Shown here in pieces: positions 22,689 through 24,454 of a stretch of DNA of 24,454 nucleotides. This stretch comes from a virus. The stretch spans positions 1 through 24,454 of the IMG/VR virus record IMGVR_UViG_3300025411_000082. One strand, written 5' to 3'. The translations under genes and the position numbers were made by a program. Positions within the stretch are counted from its first letter, which is position 1. Every line of letters begins with the position of its first letter. The notes below the pieces were generated by a model, which was not told where the DNA came from, made no database searches, and saw only the letters and a list, made by a program, of their open reading frames with translations.

Positions 22689-22695
22689 TTAAATA
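22689..22695 (+). promoter_or_regulatory. ATAAATA-like element (TTAAATA)
   Basis: Reads TTAAATA, 5 nt before the ATG at 22701, right after the terminator. Confidence 0.4.
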
Positions 22696-22700
22696 ATTAT

Positions 22701-22829
22701 ATGCTCGATCCACTGGAAGCTGCTATGGTGGGTTTATTTACTTTAGGTTTTATAACAGCTTATGCTATAATGTATTCTACTAAGTTGGTAACTTTACTTG
22801 CAAAGTATTTTAAGGGAATCAAAAAATAA
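22701..22829 (+). CDS. 42-residue single-span membrane protein
   Basis: A short frame MLDPLEAAMVGLFTLGF... ending YFKGIKK. Residues about 9-33 are hydrophobic and the end is basic, a clear small membrane protein. It follows the large-RNA terminator with its own TTAAATA element 5 nt before the ATG. No family is recognised. Confidence 0.55.
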   Translation: MLDPLEAAMVGLFTLGFITAYAIMYSTKLVTLLAKYFKGIKK

Positions 22830-22832
22830 TTC

Positions 22833-22861
22833 TTGAATTCCTTTTCGAGTGCCCATATTAT
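22833..22861 (+). promoter_or_regulatory. Sigma70-like promoter
   Basis: TTGAAT, 17 nt, TATTAT, ending 9 nt before the ATG at 22871. It shares AATTCCTTTT and CCCATAT with the promoter of the RadA-like gene. AAGGGG lies 2 nt before the ATG, too close for a normal Shine-Dalgarno. Confidence 0.55.
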
Positions 22862-22870
22862 AAAGGGGTA

Positions 22871-23974
22871 ATGAGCACAACAAACACACTAGACAAGTTC
22901 GTCGCCAAGAGCAACGATATTCGCCAGACGCTGCAAGGTTATACCCTCGCTCCTCTGGATATTGAGTCCATCGAGAAGAACGGAAATAACTTCTCTTACA
23001 ATAACAACCGCCTATCCAGTACATCTCTTAAGAGTCTCCTTGGAGTTCTTGGAGTTAAGGATCAGCTCGTTAACGAGATTAAGGATGACAGCTCTCAGTG
23101 GGCTCCTCTCCATAATGCTCTTACGAACATTAAGAAGAACAAGCGTGTAACCGCGATTGTTAATAACCACAACAATGAGATTGTTAATCTCTTCGATCGC
23201 CCTATCAAGGAAGAGCGTCAGATTGACCTCTCAGCTGGTCTCCGTTATACAGAGGCCTTCTTGAAGGACAACGAGAATAATCTCGAACTTCGTGACTTTA
23301 ACTTTGATCCTACTAACATTAGTATTGGAATTAACTTCAAGAACCCTGATTCTGATATTGACGTATTCGGAGATGGTCATGATATGTGGAAGGGTGGTTT
23401 TGGAATGAACTTCTCTCTCAACAAGTCTCAGTTCTATCCCTATCTCCTCCGTTTGGTTTGCTCCAATGGAATGACCGCTGTTCATCGTATGGCCCAGCGT
23501 TTCATCGATAGTGCTGACTTCAGTCAGAAGACCTTCGATACTCAGGTTCGTAAGTTCCTAACTGGTGACGCTCTTCGTCAGGAGATTACGTCAAGTGCTA
23601 ATCGCCTTAGGGATAACAATGCCTCCCTTAGAGAATTCAATGCTGCTCGTAGTATTACGATGAAGTATGATAAGGAGCTAGCAGTAACTGCTTTCTCTGA
23701 TCACGAGATTCGTTCACGGTATAAAGAGGTCGGTATTGATCTTAATAAATCGAAGGGTACTCGTTGGCAGTCAACGGCTAACTCGAACGTTAATGCTTAC
23801 GATCTCTTTAATAAGATCACAAACGTTGCTACTCACAGTGTCTCTGACGAGAACGTAGCATTCAGGATGGAGCTCAACCGACTTGCCTCTGAGTTGTTCT
23901 TCAAGGGACCAGACTTCGCTTCAATCGCACCGGATCCATTCCGTGAGGTTGCACCAGCAAATCTTAACGCCTAA
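22871..23974 (+). CDS. DUF932-like early phage protein
   Basis: A 367-residue soluble protein. The central part, with FGMNFSLNKSQFYPYLLRLVCSNGMT (about 177-202), resembles DUF932 proteins of phages and plasmids (a hydrophobic strand, then R-(I/L)VC-(S/T)N-x-(M/L)T), which have no settled function. The N-terminal ~130 residues are Asn/Leu/Lys-rich. The C-terminal part has FNAARSITMKYDKELAVTAFSDHEI and a Ser/Asn-rich linker. Codons are richer in C/G ends (CTC, CGT, AAG, ATC) than in the adhesins. A sigma70-like promoter and a terminator make it a single-gene unit, probably early and strongly expressed. The DUF932 link is a judgement from the motif. Confidence 0.6.
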   Translation: MSTTNTLDKFVAKSNDIRQTLQGYTLAPLDIESIEKNGNNFSYNNNRLSSTSLKSLLGVLGVKDQLVNEIKDDSSQWAPLHNALTNIKKNKRVTAIVNNHNNEIVNLFDRPIKEERQIDLSAGLRYTEAFLKDNENNLELRDFNFDPTNISIGINFKNPDSDIDVFGDGHDMWKGGFGMNFSLNKSQFYPYLLRLVCSNGMTAVHRMAQRFIDSADFSQKTFDTQVRKFLTGDALRQEITSSANRLRDNNASLREFNAARSITMKYDKELAVTAFSDHEIRSRYKEVGIDLNKSKGTRWQSTANSNVNAYDLFNKITNVATHSVSDENVAFRMELNRLASELFFKGPDFASIAPDPFREVAPANLNA

Positions 23975-23987
23975 GTAAATAAAGTAA

Positions 23988-24036
23988 ACCGGGCGGGCCT
24001 CTGCACATGCAAGCTATCTCACGCCCGGTCTTTATT
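23988..24036 (+). terminator. Intrinsic terminator (long loop)
   Basis: Stem ACCGGGCG (23988-23995)/CGCCCGGT (24022-24029) with a 26-nt loop, then CTTTATTT. It follows the DUF932-like gene and precedes tRNA-Gly by 1 nt. The interrupted T run makes it weaker than the other two. Confidence 0.65.
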
Positions 24037-24037
24037 T

Positions 24038-24112
24038 GGAGATGTAGCATAATGGCAATGCACTTCTTTGCCAAAGAAGATACTGCCGGTTCGAGCCCGG
24101 TCATCTCCTCCA
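24038..24112 (+). tRNA. tRNA-Gly (GCC)
   Basis: Acceptor GGAGATG/CATCTCC, anticodon stem CTTCT/AGAAG with loop TTGCCAA (anticodon GCC), T arm GCCGG-TTCGAGC-CCGGT (outermost pair G-T), discriminator T, CCA encoded. Confidence 0.9.
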
Positions 24113-24115
24113 TAC

Positions 24116-24190
24116 GGTCTCATCGTCTAACGGCTAGGACACGCGGTTTTCATCCGCGTAATCGGAGTTCGAGTCTCCGTGAGACTGCCA
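24116..24190 (+). tRNA. tRNA-Glu (TTC)
   Basis: Acceptor GGTCTCA/TGAGACT (first pair G-T), anticodon stem CGCGG/CCGCG with loop TTTTCAT (anticodon TTC), T arm CGGAG-TTCGAGT-CTCCG, discriminator G, CCA encoded. It is 3 nt from tRNA-Gly. Confidence 0.9.
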
Positions 24191-24196
24191 GGAAAC

Positions 24197-24204
24197 AATA
24201 AATA
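24197..24204 (+). promoter_or_regulatory. ATAAATA late-promoter-like element
   Basis: Reads AATAAATA, 6 nt before the ATG at 24211. Confidence 0.5.
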
Positions 24205-24210
24205 ATACTG

Positions 24211-24454
24211 ATGTTAACGTTTGAACAGTATTTTAATCAATCTGAATCACCAGTTGTTATAGTTGGTGGTATTCATGGTGATGAACCAGCTGGTAATATA
24301 GCTGCTAAAAAATATCAAGGTAGAGAAGGTATTATTGTAATAGCTGACGTTAATACAACTGGAGAGAGAAGACTAGATGGAGTAGATCCAAATAGACATT
24401 TTGACAAAAAAGATTCTCTCCCAATTGAGGATGAAATCTTAGCTAAAATTGAAG
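24211..24454 (+). CDS. M14/AstE-AspA-type zinc peptidase (partial)
   Basis: The first 81 residues are visible; the gene runs off the window. VVIVGGIHGDEPAGN (about 15-29) carries the zinc-binding H-x-x-E core (HGDEPAG) of the succinylglutamate desuccinylase/aspartoacylase branch of M14 carboxypeptidases. DVNTTGERRLDGVDPNRHF (about 46-64) carries the N-x-x-x-x-x-x-R and PNR-F substrate-binding motif. Phage members may trim peptidoglycan peptides or other acyl/peptidyl substrates. The N-terminus MLTFEQYFNQ is an added segment. An AATAAATA element sits 6 nt before the ATG. Confidence 0.75.
   Translation, partial: MLTFEQYFNQSESPVVIVGGIHGDEPAGNIAAKKYQGREGIIVIADVNTTGERRLDGVDPNRHFDKKDSLPIEDEILAKIE

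Noticed and set aside
24007-24201. 64-residue plus-strand open frame
   Set aside because: It covers tRNA-Gly and tRNA-Glu and part of the terminator; not coding.

Overview
This window reads as part of the genome of a large tailed phage (Caudoviricetes). It is AT-rich, with long adhesin and tail-fibre genes on the minus strand, a lysis cassette, many tightly packed small hypothetical genes, seven tRNA genes and a phage-encoded tmRNA. A lipoprotein lipobox in the candidate spanin points to a Gram-negative host. An ATAAATA motif precedes many genes and resembles the late promoter (TATAAATA / NATAAATA) of T4-like phages, including marine ones. The affinity to T4-like aquatic phages is an inference; no capsid, portal, polymerase or terminase gene is present to test it.

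Layout. (1) Positions 29-1970, minus strand, form a lysis module: a lysozyme-type endolysin, two or three small membrane proteins (holin candidates), and a protein with an N-terminal lipobox and C-terminal membrane segment, which is the architecture of a one-protein (unimolecular) spanin. (2) Positions 2008-14394, minus strand, hold structural and adhesion genes: a legume-lectin-like protein, an 802-residue fibre of YadA-like 15-residue repeats, a 1232-residue protein with a LamG-like region, a protein with NHL-like propeller repeats, two neighbours sharing an N-terminal GELG/GDG domain, and small proteins. (3) Positions 14448-20735 are mostly plus strand: a coiled-coil membrane protein, two genes sharing a TCIVTG domain on opposite strands, a DUF6899-type protein, a small gene with a perfect Shine-Dalgarno and strong terminator, a trimmed RadA-like ATPase, a HiPIP-like mini-protein, a HAD 5'-nucleotidase-like protein and hypotheticals. 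(4) Positions 20745-24190 are an RNA island: tmRNA, tRNA-Ala, HNH protein, tRNA-Thr, tRNA-Trp, a stretch of about 770 nt that looks like one large structured RNA with an initiator-like tRNA-Met inside it and an intrinsic terminator at its end, a small membrane ORF, a DUF932-like early gene, and tRNA-Gly and tRNA-Glu. The window ends inside an M14-type metallopeptidase gene.

How the parts fit. Two promoter classes can be read. The ATAAATA sites lie 5-10 nt before structural, lysis and RNA genes; at the tmRNA the site sits exactly where a T4-type late promoter would start transcription at the mature 5' end. Sigma70-like promoters (TTGNNT or TTCTTG, 16-17 nt, TATNNT) precede the genes at 16274, 16590, 16890, 17227 and 22871, several of which have more G/C-ending codons. 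Both classes sit so close to the start codons that many mRNAs would have almost no leader. The most remarkable items are the large structured RNA with its embedded tRNA, which resembles the GOLLD and ROOL classes of phage-associated RNA, and the tmRNA with an unusually long, acidic 34-residue tag.
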